From assembly GCF_029633965.1 (NCBI RefSeq), contig NZ_CP091277.1:2105940-2169939 (forward strand): a stretch of 64,000 nucleotides of DNA. Reading direction: 5' to 3'. Below are positions 47,139-54,892 of the stretch, in pieces; the stretch's first letter is position 1; each line of letters opens with the position of its first letter. The stretch is from Methanogenium sp. S4BF. Lineage in GTDB: Archaea; Halobacteriota; Methanomicrobia; Methanomicrobiales; Methanomicrobiaceae. The position numbers and the translations under genes are program-made. Below the pieces are notes generated by a model. It searched no databases and was not told the origin of the DNA. It was given only the letters and a program-made list of their open reading frames with translations.

Positions 47139-48092
47139 TCAGCAGTTCCCTTCCAGCCGTTCAAGGACGTCCTGGGTGATGGCACGGATTTTATCCACCG
47201 ATTTCCGGAATCCCTCCACCTCTGAATCACTGATGGTAATGGCAAGGGTTTTTGCGCCGTTTCTGTCCAGCCGGACAGGGGTGCCGATGCAGACATCGCC
47301 GATATTGTGGATCTCGCTGCTGATGAAGGTGGAAACCGTGAGGATTCTCTTTTCATCTCCGAGAATGGTGCCTACGATGGTTGCGATTGCGTCTCCCGGC
47401 CCGTAGACTGTTGCACCAATACGGCGGATGATGGCCGAACCGGCGTTCATCACGTTGTACATGATACGCTCTTCGGGGAGGTCTTTAAATTCAGGGAGAT
47501 TCTGGATGGAGATGCCACCGATGGTGGTCGCCGACCATAACGGTACCATCGAGTCGCCATGTTCACCGATGATACGGGTATGAACTTCACTTACATGCAC
47601 ATCGAAGTATTTGGCAATATTCCATTTGAGGCGCATTGAGTCCAGATGCGTCCCGAGGCCGATGACCTGGTTTGGCTTCATTCCTGAGTATTTCAGTGCC
47701 ACAGCGGTCATTACGTCAACCGGGTTTGAGATGATGAATAAAATCGCCTTTGGTGCGTACCACCCGACCATGGCCGCAATTTCAGAGATCATCCGTGCAT
47801 TCTCGTGGGCAAGGTCAATTCTGTCCTGGCCTTCCTTTCGCGGAACACCGGATGTCACGATGATGATATCAGACCCCTCAAGGTCTTTTGGGATACAGGA
47901 AAATTTTACGTCTGCCTGGCTGCCGCGTGCGGCAAACGAGTCATGCAGATCACAGGCGAGGCCGTGCAGCACTTCTTCCTTGCCCGGCCGTCCAAAAAGC
48001 AGCAGATCACTGACATAGGGAATATTCGAGACTGCATGTGCAGTATAACGGCCGACATTGCCGCTTGCTCCGATGATTGCGACTTTTGCCAT
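47139..48092 (-). CDS. mdh: Malate/lactate dehydrogenase
   Basis: 317 residues from ATG 48092 (MAKVAIIGASGNVG); the open frame continues upstream but there it is SRP RNA, not protein. NAD(P) loop GASGNVGRYTA, substrate-loop VTSGVPRKEGQDR, ISNPVDVMT and the catalytic histidine in IGEHGDSMVPLWSA. It interconverts malate and oxaloacetate; the GASGNVG-type loop and substrate-loop resemble the methanogen NADP-tolerant malate dehydrogenases. It starts just downstream of the SRP RNA gene. Confidence 0.9.
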   Translation of the reverse strand: MAKVAIIGASGNVGRYTAHAVSNIPYVSDLLLFGRPGKEEVLHGLACDLHDSFAARGSQADVKFSCIPKDLEGSDIIIVTSGVPRKEGQDRIDLAHENARMISEIAAMVGWYAPKAILFIISNPVDVMTAVALKYSGMKPNQVIGLGTHLDSMRLKWNIAKYFDVHVSEVHTRIIGEHGDSMVPLWSATTIGGISIQNLPEFKDLPEERIMYNVMNAGSAIIRRIGATVYGPGDAIATIVGTILGDEKRILTVSTFISSEIHNIGDVCIGTPVRLDRNGAKTLAITISDSEVEGFRKSVDKIRAITQDVLERLEGNC

Positions 48093-48107
48093 AAAATATA
48101 CCAGAAT

Positions 48108-48417
48108 AGGGACATATCCAGGGTAGACAATACGTGCCTGCCGTATTCTGACATCCCATCCTCCACCCCGCACCCCCATGGGCGCCAAATGTTCACGGTA
48201 AGCCTGCTCCCTTCCGGGCCTCGGCCGGTCTCCGCGACAAGGGGCAGAATATTCCCTCCGGAATACCCCAATCCCCGCCATTGACCTCATAGGACAAGGC
48301 TTCGCAGTCAGGAATGGCAGCTTCAGACAGATCGCCAAAGCCGTCCCCGGACTATCACCCCCCGCATATCGGCGGTTTCAGGTAACAGGTGACGCCTAAC
48401 CACCCGGGCTAGTCCCC
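48108..48417 (-). ncRNA. ffs: Signal recognition particle (SRP, 7S) RNA
   Basis: The transcript strand contains the SRP54-binding helix-8 core GGCCCGGAAGGGAGCAGG at 48220-48203: a GGAA tetraloop with the asymmetric AGCAGG/CGAGG sides that is nearly invariant from 4.5S to 7S RNA. The first GGGGAC (48417-48412) can pair with GUCCC at 48113-48109, and the adjoining CCGGGU with ACCCUGG, which closes helix 5 and gives a length of about 310 bases, the size of archaeal SRP RNA. Ends are set from this pairing and are approximate by a few bases. A TTTTTATTCC element lies upstream. It targets membrane and secreted proteins with SRP54 and SRP19. Confidence 0.9.
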
Positions 48418-48431
48418 GTATAGTGTTGATC

Positions 48432-49466
48432 TTATGGAATAAAAACCTCGCCGCCGATTTCGTTCTTCCACTGGCGGACGACATCTGCCATACGGGCCCG
48501 GTTTTCCTTGCCAAAGAGGTCGATTACCGTGAGGTCGACTTTCTCCGGGAGGACTGCAAAGAGGCGGTGCAGGTCTCCCCACCAGACTTCATAGTGCGTG
48601 CCGTCTCCGAAGGCATCGGCCACTTTCAGGGGCTCTGTTCTGACGGGCGCCTCCTGCAGGTCTTTGTAGGCGATATGCATATCCACTCTCTCCAGACCGA
48701 GTGCCTCCTGGTTGATGTCCAGGTTGACGGCCGCCCAGTATGCCGCATATCCCCATGCATCGTTCATGATGACCCGGGGAATGCCGTACTGACCTGCGGT
48801 GATGCTGAGTGTGCCCACGCCGCAGGCCGCATCAACGAAGACCCCAGGTTCATGGCGTATTACTTCTGTCGCCGTTGCAACCAGTTTTGGGTCAAACCCC
48901 CGGGGATATTCAATGTGGGCACAGGACTGCTGCATAAAGACGGTGACCGGCGTCTCCCCGGTCTCAAAGATATTGGCCCTGACGTCGCACCCGGCACGCA
49001 GGGTGTTGGTGTGGTATTCCGGGATGGTGCCGTCCATTTCAGCGATCCCGGGGACTGCTCCGCTGTCGTGCACCACTCCTTTGACTTCCGGGATCTCTGC
49101 TGCAATACGGTCTGCTGCCTCCTGCATAACCGAACGGGAGAGAAATACCATGGAGGAGAGGCCGAGATGGGGCGGTTCGGTGAGTGCCACTCCCGGGTGG
49201 ATGAGCGGGATGCCTGCTGCCATAACGGGAGCAGTGGCAGGGAGATCGCCTTGTTCTGCCATGATGGTCCAGCAGTCTGCCACCACCTCGTCCAGCGGCC
49301 TTCTCCCGCATGCCGTACATGGCGCTCTTCTGCGAAATGACGGGGGTGAGCGTTTATCGAGAATGGTGTCCCTGCATGAAGGACAGGGGAGAAAGCTTCC
49401 TTCGCGCTGGCGGATAATTTCTGCTGCTTTTTCAAGGCAGGGGCCGCCACAAACCGGGCATTTCAT
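48432..49466 (-). CDS. Zinc-ribbon SAM-dependent methyltransferase-like protein, methanogen type
   Basis: 344 residues. The N-terminus has zinc knuckles (CPVCGGPC, CPSCRD, CTACGR). The C-terminal half carries a class I SAM motif VDAACGVGTLSITAGQYG and an acidic VIMNDAWGYAAYWAAVN with downstream LTVIDLFGKEN. The middle (SCAHIEYPRGFDP) resembles no domain I can name. I recall similar proteins in many methanogens without a fixed function. The SRP RNA promoter and gene lie immediately downstream of its stop. Confidence 0.7.
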   Translation of the reverse strand: MKCPVCGGPCLEKAAEIIRQREGSFLPCPSCRDTILDKRSPPSFRRRAPCTACGRRPLDEVVADCWTIMAEQGDLPATAPVMAAGIPLIHPGVALTEPPHLGLSSMVFLSRSVMQEAADRIAAEIPEVKGVVHDSGAVPGIAEMDGTIPEYHTNTLRAGCDVRANIFETGETPVTVFMQQSCAHIEYPRGFDPKLVATATEVIRHEPGVFVDAACGVGTLSITAGQYGIPRVIMNDAWGYAAYWAAVNLDINQEALGLERVDMHIAYKDLQEAPVRTEPLKVADAFGDGTHYEVWWGDLHRLFAVLPEKVDLTVIDLFGKENRARMADVVRQWKNEIGGEVFIP

Positions 49467-49571
49467 TATTCAGGTATTTGTCTGCCGTTCCTGATAATGG
49501 TTGGCGGAACGGGATTCGTGGTACAAAACCGAATTCTTTATATCTGGCTCTCAAACAAGGGTACAGATTTC

Positions 49572-50501
49572 ATGAAAGACCGGCTCAAAACGTATACACC
49601 GCATCTGTACGCCACGGTGTTTGGCCTCGTCCTCCTGACTGGTATGGGGGGCTACATGGTATATGAAGGACAATCGGCCGAAATTACGGTCATTGAGATG
49701 GAGGGCGCACCCAATGATATCGTCTTTATCGCCGATCCCCATCTGAAGAGCGGAAATCTGGCATTTATGCATTCGGTGGCGGAGGAGATCAATGCCCTGA
49801 ATGCCTCACTGGTCCTCATCGGGGGGGATTTTGTCACCAGTGACGAGGATGATCTCACATACCAGAACGTATGGGCCGAAATTGATGCGCCGGTCTATGC
49901 AGTGCTTGGCAATCATGATTACAAGGCAGGCGTCCACGGGCTGAACGGGCCTGCAAAGATGCTTGCGATGCAGGAGGCAGACCTGTCGGTGGACGGGTAT
50001 GATGTCTCCATGCTGCAGGATGACCCGCTTATTGACCTGGCATATGGAGCGGATGTCGCCGCAGCCCTCGAAGACGCCGGTGTTCATGTGATGCAGAATG
50101 AGTATGAACTGCTGAGCCTCGGGGGAACAGAGCTGATGCTTGTCGGTGTGGATGATGCCTGGGCAGGCAGGGCCGACCCGCCCGCAGTCCCGGAGACGGA
50201 TGTCTTCACAATATATATGATTCATGAGCCCGGAGCACGGGCGGACTGGGACGCGGACCTCATCCTCTCCGGTCACCTGCACGGCGGACAGTTCAGTGCA
50301 CCAGGACTGGAGCTCATTAAGGACGCAGGAATATTTGATATTCAGGGATTCTGTACACAGGGTGAAACACCTGCGTTCATCACCCGTGGCATCGGGTCGT
50401 CCAGCATGATTGAACAGGACCTCCGGTTCGGCACGCCGCCGGAGATTGTGGTGATCAATCCGTCTGTCCCGATTGACGGGGCGGATGTAATGCGAGCTTA
50501 A
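49572..50501 (+). CDS. Membrane-anchored metallophosphoesterase
   Basis: 309 residues from ATG 49572; a CTTTATATC box at about 49535 supports this over the upstream in-frame ATG 49497. One N-terminal membrane helix (about 11-32) anchors an outside calcineurin-like domain with all metal motifs: IADPHLKSG, GGDFVT, LGNHDY and LSGHLHGGQ. This YaeI/LpxH-like group hydrolyses phosphodiesters or lipid-linked phosphates. It is monocistronic and divergent from the methyltransferase gene. Confidence 0.85.
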   Translation: MKDRLKTYTPHLYATVFGLVLLTGMGGYMVYEGQSAEITVIEMEGAPNDIVFIADPHLKSGNLAFMHSVAEEINALNASLVLIGGDFVTSDEDDLTYQNVWAEIDAPVYAVLGNHDYKAGVHGLNGPAKMLAMQEADLSVDGYDVSMLQDDPLIDLAYGADVAAALEDAGVHVMQNEYELLSLGGTELMLVGVDDAWAGRADPPAVPETDVFTIYMIHEPGARADWDADLILSGHLHGGQFSAPGLELIKDAGIFDIQGFCTQGETPAFITRGIGSSSMIEQDLRFGTPPEIVVINPSVPIDGADVMRA

Positions 50502-50802
50502 AGGTCACCGAATATGCGGGTTGCTCTTTCTCCGGCAGCTGCGGTATGTCATATCATTCTCTTTCTTTTTTGGCAGAGTTCCGGGTTCTGCAGCAAAGCA
50601 TTTTTTATTGATTCCAAAATCTCTCTAAAAAAAGCATTTACAGCTCTGCGGGACGGAGATCTGCCGGCAGCAACAGTACTTCTCCTTTGATCGTATCATG
50701 TATCATGCATGGCCGGCCGGGTGAGATGTCTGGCTGAAACCCGACGATTTGGATGACTATGCAGATGAAAACAGGCATACGGGAGATGGGTGCGATGTGT
50801 CA

Positions 50803-51126
50803 AGTTCCACTCTTCCACCTCGTTTCCACCTAAATTGGGCAAAAAGTGGAAACAAAACAATGAGCATATTGGGGTTTATTCTTGTAAAGAGGGTTTTGTA
50901 TAGATATATGTACAGATGTTACAGGAGTTTTCCACCCAAATCAGATATCATTCAGCGATTTGGTTTCCTGTGCGGATGGTAGTGGGGGTATGTGTGATCC
51001 TGTGGAAAGTGGAAATGAAATTGAGAAATCGCCTCTCCGCCATAAGATGTCTGTTTCATTAGCATATATGGCTCTAAATGAGTGGAAAACAAAGTGGGAA
51101 TGAGTGGAAAAGTGGAAACAAAGAAG
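50803..51126. repeat. Cluster of TGGAAA repeats resembling archaeal origin recognition boxes
   Basis: Within an 800-base intergenic region (50502-51246) at least nine copies of a short element sharing the TGGAAA core occur in both orientations. Plus-strand copies: AGTGGAAACAAAA (50845-50857), TGTGGAAA (51001-51008), AGTGGAAATGAAA (51008-51020), AGTGGAAAACAAAG (51081-51094), GAGTGGAAAAG (51102-51112), AGTGGAAACAAAG (51111-51123). Minus-strand copies: GGTGGAAACGAGG (50818-50830), GGTGGAAGAGTGGAAC (about 50803-50818), GGGTGGAAAAC (50927-50937). The GTGGAAAC(A/G)AA pattern resembles the archaeal Orc1/Cdc6 mini-ORB. An AT-rich stretch (about 50860-50930) lies between inverted copies. No cdc6 gene is in the window. 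Confidence 0.55.
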
Positions 51127-51246
51127 GCAGGAAACCCCCCTCCTCCCTGCATTCCCGACCTCCCGGGACTGTGAGCGTTCATCCGTCTCTCTGGGGCACT
51201 GCATATGATAGATCTACCAGTCGTATTCTTTGCCCGTTTGTATGTA

Positions 51247-51817
51247 TCAGGATTTAAGCATCACCAGATCATCGGAAAATCCGTTCTGCATGAGGTCAAG
51301 TCGCTCATGATGGCGGGTGACCGTGGTCCCGGATATATAGGGGATATCGAAGGGAAAGAGCGCAGGGTCGTTTTGCAGTAATACGGCCCCGGAGTTTGAG
51401 CTCCTTGAGTATCAGTCCGGCTTCGATGGTCTTTCCCAGCCCGACCTCATCGGCGAGCAGGTAACGGATACTCTCATTTTCCAGAGCACGGGTCAGGGCG
51501 GTGATCTGGTGGGGGAGGGGGATGACCCGGGATGCGAGCGGGGCGAGGAGCATACCGTCCGGTGCTGCGGGTTCTGCGAGGAGGTCTGCGATGCGGGCGG
51601 CGGTTGCGAGGTAGCGGATGTGATAAGATGTGACTTCGTCTGCTCTGGTGGCTTCAATGGGTATGATGGTCTCTTTGGGCACGGTGACGACGGTATCGTT
51701 TGTCTGGAGCCAGATCCGGCAGGTGACGCTCCCCCATAGCTCCTGCTCTTCAAGGAGTCTGCAGGGGGACTGGTGAGTGGTGCTGTAGAGCCATTCGTCG
51801 GTATTCTCAGAATTCAT
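51247..51817 (-). pseudogene. Truncated SNF2/DEAD-type helicase remnant
   Basis: 170 residues open from ATG 51817. Residues about 1-130 read like the start of a large SNF2-type helicase (CRLLEEQELWGSVTCRIWLQ; VIPLPHQITALTRAL; LLADEVGLGKTIEAGLILKE), reaching motif I (GLGKT) and then losing family character at about 51370. In another frame the last 120 bases encode a protein-like end (FDIPYISGTTVTRHHERLDL ... LMLKS), so an internal deletion seems to have joined two parts of one or two genes. Such helicases are common in defence islands. It is very unlikely to be functional. Confidence 0.7.
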
Positions 51818-52018
51818 GGGAGGTATCCGCGACTGGTATGGTATTCGGTGGTATGGTTTCGGTGTGGGTGTTCATGCACAAAAAACGTATGCGTATCAGG
51901 CGAAATCAGGGTTTTTCCCGGTATGGCGCATGGATGACTGTTTGCATCCGTTGATGACTGCTCTTTCGAAAATCACTTCCTGTGAAGGCTGCCGCGATCG
52001 TTTTGGTCTTTCTCGTCG

Positions 52019-52324
52019 TCATTCGTCACCACAGGAAAATAGCGCATGTAACCGTGATTTGAGCTCCCTGCCACCCTTTGTCAGGTTCTCATCATCTTCT
52101 CTCAGATACTCGTCACGGAGAAAGAGGACGCCATGTTCGATTTCCCGCATCGCATCATACAGAGTCTCTGCCGTCCCGAGGAGATGGTATTTTTCATTTG
52201 AGAGGATGAATTCGTTTTCCTCTGCATCCCAGAGGGCATCGATTACGAGTGGTTCTGCGAGGTCAATCGGGTCTTCATCTGTGTCGGAGGGAATTCTGGC
52301 GAGAGGAATGGACTGCTGTATCAT
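52019..52324 (-). CDS. Small acidic hypothetical protein, partner of the ATPase upstream
   Basis: 101 residues, no cysteine-rich or membrane segment, rich in Asp, Glu and Leu (PIDLAEPLVIDALWDAEENE; ETLYDAMREIEHGVLFLRDE). Its ATG overlaps the stop of the ATPase gene by four bases, so it is translated with it. I do not recognise a family. An acidic small partner could be an antitoxin or adaptor for the ATPase, but this is only suggested by the gene order. Confidence 0.65.
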   Translation of the reverse strand: MIQQSIPLARIPSDTDEDPIDLAEPLVIDALWDAEENEFILSNEKYHLLGTAETLYDAMREIEHGVLFLRDEYLREDDENLTKGGRELKSRLHALFSCGDE

Positions 52325-53772
52325 TGGTTTCCATCACTCTCTTCGATCAGTTCAAAAATATCATAAAAAATGTGCCCTTTTTCCGAAAGAACTGCCCTGT
52401 CAGTGGCACTCATATCCTTCGCCACAATTCCGGTAATCACGTCGCGGGTTTTCTCGTCACCGGAAATGGTCGTTTCAGGGCAGGCTGTATCAAAGAAACC
52501 CGGAATAAGGCTGAGCTTATTCTCAAGTTTCCTGAGAACCAAAAGGGCATCTTCTGCACTCAGAGTCCTGCTTTTAACCTCAATTGCAACGGGAATCTTT
52601 GATGTGCCAGTTGCGATAAAATCAATCTCATCTCCTCTTCTGTTCCACCACCCTCCGGTCATCTCATATCCCCTGGAAAAACGGTTTAGAAGCAGAATTC
52701 TCGACAGGTCCTCAAATACACGGCCGGAATAGGACTGCCACTCTTTATGTACAAGATGTTCAATGGTGCTGTTATCCCTGCCGCTTATGAAACTGCTCAT
52801 ATTCGGATAGATGAAATATGCATAAAATCCGAAAAAATTGTCTTTCAGCACATATCTGCCTTTCTTGGAGTGTCCATGTTTCTCAGTTGCAGGAATCCGG
52901 TACTCAACGATTCCTAAGAGATGAATAAGATTGTTGAGATAGACTGTGAGAGATCCCGGTGCGATATGGGTCATATCTGCGATCTCTTTCTGGGTTGATC
53001 TGCCCCGTGCAAGTGCGGATATTATCTCGTAGTATGTCGGGTGGAGGCGGCCGAATTCCTCAACAAGTACATCTTTTACTTCATCTTTGAGGGGCCCGAA
53101 TTCATCAAAAACGAGACTTTTCAGGGCTGAATCAAAACTATTGCACCCATATTTTTCAGCAAGCCGGTAATAATAGATCATCCCCCCAAAAAGAAGATAC
53201 AGCTTTAGCTTCTCTTCCCTGTCATGTATACCAATATTCTCAAGATATGTCCAGATCCCGGCCGGTGAAAACGGTTTCAGGGTCAAAATGGTGTCGGCCC
53301 GCTTAAAGAGTGGTGCGCCCCCCTCAAGGAATATTTTGTTCATCATTCCCACCGAAGATCCGGAGGTGATAATAAACAGTCTGGAGGACTCTCCCATCAT
53401 ATCCCATTTGTTCTGTAATTGCGTAATAAAGGCAGGATAGATGTCATTGAATCTCTGGAATTCATCGAAGACAATTATGAGGTCCTCACGACAGGAGAAC
53501 AGAAAATCAAGAAGGTCTTCGGGCGTGGTTATTTTTACGTAGCCGGGAAGGTCAAGGGTATCAGTGATTTGATGATAAAAGTCCTGAATCAGGATATCAA
53601 TCGTCTTATTGTTGTCAACAAAGAAGTACAGCGACTTCTTATCTTTGATAAATTCCCGGATAAGCGACGTCTTGCCAACCCGCCGTCTTCCAGTGATCAC
53701 AACCATGCCGGGCAGTTTCTTATATAATTTCTGCAGGAGTTGGATTTCCTTTTCCCTGCCATAGAAGACCAT
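52321..53772 (-). CDS. Archaeal ATPase (AAA, PF01637-type) with C-terminal PD-(D/E)xK-like domain
   Basis: 483 residues from ATG 53772 (MVFYGREKEIQLLQKLYK); the ORF continues upstream without need. Walker A ITGRRRVGKTSLI, Walker B LIIVFDEFQRF and the sensor TSGSSVGMM mark the archaeal ATPase family. A winged-helix stretch (RSTQKEIADMTHIAPGSLTV) follows and the end (about 370-470) has RRGDEIDFIATG and VAIEVKSR, the DUF234/PD-(D/E)xK nuclease-like pattern. A perfect 26-base palindrome covers its start. This family is often associated with mobile or defence loci. Confidence 0.85.
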   Translation of the reverse strand: MVFYGREKEIQLLQKLYKKLPGMVVITGRRRVGKTSLIREFIKDKKSLYFFVDNNKTIDILIQDFYHQITDTLDLPGYVKITTPEDLLDFLFSCREDLIIVFDEFQRFNDIYPAFITQLQNKWDMMGESSRLFIITSGSSVGMMNKIFLEGGAPLFKRADTILTLKPFSPAGIWTYLENIGIHDREEKLKLYLLFGGMIYYYRLAEKYGCNSFDSALKSLVFDEFGPLKDEVKDVLVEEFGRLHPTYYEIISALARGRSTQKEIADMTHIAPGSLTVYLNNLIHLLGIVEYRIPATEKHGHSKKGRYVLKDNFFGFYAYFIYPNMSSFISGRDNSTIEHLVHKEWQSYSGRVFEDLSRILLLNRFSRGYEMTGGWWNRRGDEIDFIATGTSKIPVAIEVKSRTLSAEDALLVLRKLENKLSLIPGFFDTACPETTISGDEKTRDVITGIVAKDMSATDRAVLSEKGHIFYDIFELIEESDGNQ

Positions 53773-53796
53773 AATGATTATAGTTATAATCATTAT
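53771..53796. promoter_or_regulatory. Perfect palindrome over the promoter/start of the ATPase gene
   Basis: Arms ATAATGATTATA (53771-53782) and TATAATCATTAT (53785-53796) separated by GT. The left end touches the ATPase start codon at 53770-53772. A TATA-like core lies inside the palindrome, so binding here would block transcription or leaderless start. The ATPase has a winged-helix part that could bind it. Confidence 0.6.
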
Positions 53797-53866
53797 GAAT
53801 ATAATTATTTTCTACCGAGGGGTATTCGTTGTGCGGGTGCCGGTGTACGAAACCACAGGAATCCCA

Positions 53867-54796
53867 TCACTTCACCAACCCTATAAAATCCAAAAATCCC
53901 TCAACCCCCACATCCCCGCGTGCATACGCATCATGCCACCGTTCCGGGACCGGATAATCCCGATACAGCTCCTCCCGTCGTGCCTCAAGGAGAAGCGGCT
54001 CTTTTCCCATGAACTCAGCGGCAGAAACCACATTCCCCCCTGCCTCTTCTGAGAGCTTCTCTGCCCACCGGCATCCGGCGTGCGATCGCAAAACGTGATG
54101 GTCGAGGATGAGGGTGCCACACCCTTCGGCAGCATTGAGGGCATTTGTCCAGGCCTCGGTGCGTTCCTTTTCCGTCAGACGCAGGAGGTAGAGCGGCGGG
54201 CCGGATGCGATCACCACGTCCGGTTTCCATGCACGGATGATAGTCACTGCCTCCCGGTTGAGCATCTGGATGTCAGAGGCATGGACAAACGTCCGCCCTT
54301 CGTCCCGGATGCAGGTCATCATCACCTTTCTCAGGTGGGATCGTGGTGAACCATGGGGCACGGGGACAGAGAATGAAAGGATGCCTTCACTGGTGCCGTC
54401 TGCATCCGGAAGCGGGTGGCCGAGGTGGTTTTCGATTGCCTCCCTGCGGTGGAGGGAATGGAATGAGAGGGATGCCGTCCCACGGCACCAGAAACGGGTG
54501 CCTTCAAGGGAGGGAATGTGGTTCAGGGAAATCTGGTAGGGGTTGGCGTCTGCGAGCGGCACGTGATCGCCGTGATAGTGGCTGAAAATAATGTCGGTCG
54601 CCTCAGGCATGGCGGCGAGGATCTTCTTCCGCACAACGGCGCCCACCGCCACCTGGCAGGGGTGGGGCAGATGGCCGTGGCGGAGATAGCCGAGTGCTAC
54701 CCCCGGGTCGATAAGAATTCGCCGGTCGCCTGCTGTCACCATGCAGGAGAGGCCCCGTACCCCGAGGGATTCGGTGCCGATGACCGTAATCTCCAT
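53867..54796 (-). CDS. UPF0282-type MBL-fold hydrolase
   Basis: 309 residues. N-terminal MEITVIGTESLGVRGLSCMV, metal motif SHYHGDHVPLADANPY, ASDIQMLNREA and LDHHVLRSHAGCRWAEKL match the archaeal UPF0282 family of MBL proteins. It is cytoplasmic and has a full set of MBL ligands (SHYHGDH, a downstream Asp and HH pair). Substrate unknown. It is monocistronic between the ATPase and CODH genes on the same strand. Confidence 0.85.
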   Translation of the reverse strand: MEITVIGTESLGVRGLSCMVTAGDRRILIDPGVALGYLRHGHLPHPCQVAVGAVVRKKILAAMPEATDIIFSHYHGDHVPLADANPYQISLNHIPSLEGTRFWCRGTASLSFHSLHRREAIENHLGHPLPDADGTSEGILSFSVPVPHGSPRSHLRKVMMTCIRDEGRTFVHASDIQMLNREAVTIIRAWKPDVVIASGPPLYLLRLTEKERTEAWTNALNAAEGCGTLILDHHVLRSHAGCRWAEKLSEEAGGNVVSAAEFMGKEPLLLEARREELYRDYPVPERWHDAYARGDVGVEGFLDFIGLVK

Positions 54797-54892
54797 TGGT
54801 TTTTCCTGTGGGGCCGGGATGCATAATGCTTCTGATGGGGGACCAACAGAAAAAAAGTGCGGATTTTGAGTATGTGAGTGAATATGTTCGGG

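Noticed and set aside
48093-48338. 82-residue N-terminal extension of malate dehydrogenase
   Set aside because: The extension has no protein character and the same bases encode SRP RNA.
50803-51126. CRISPR array
   Set aside because: The repeated unit is only about 8-13 bases, spacing is irregular and both orientations occur; no cas genes.
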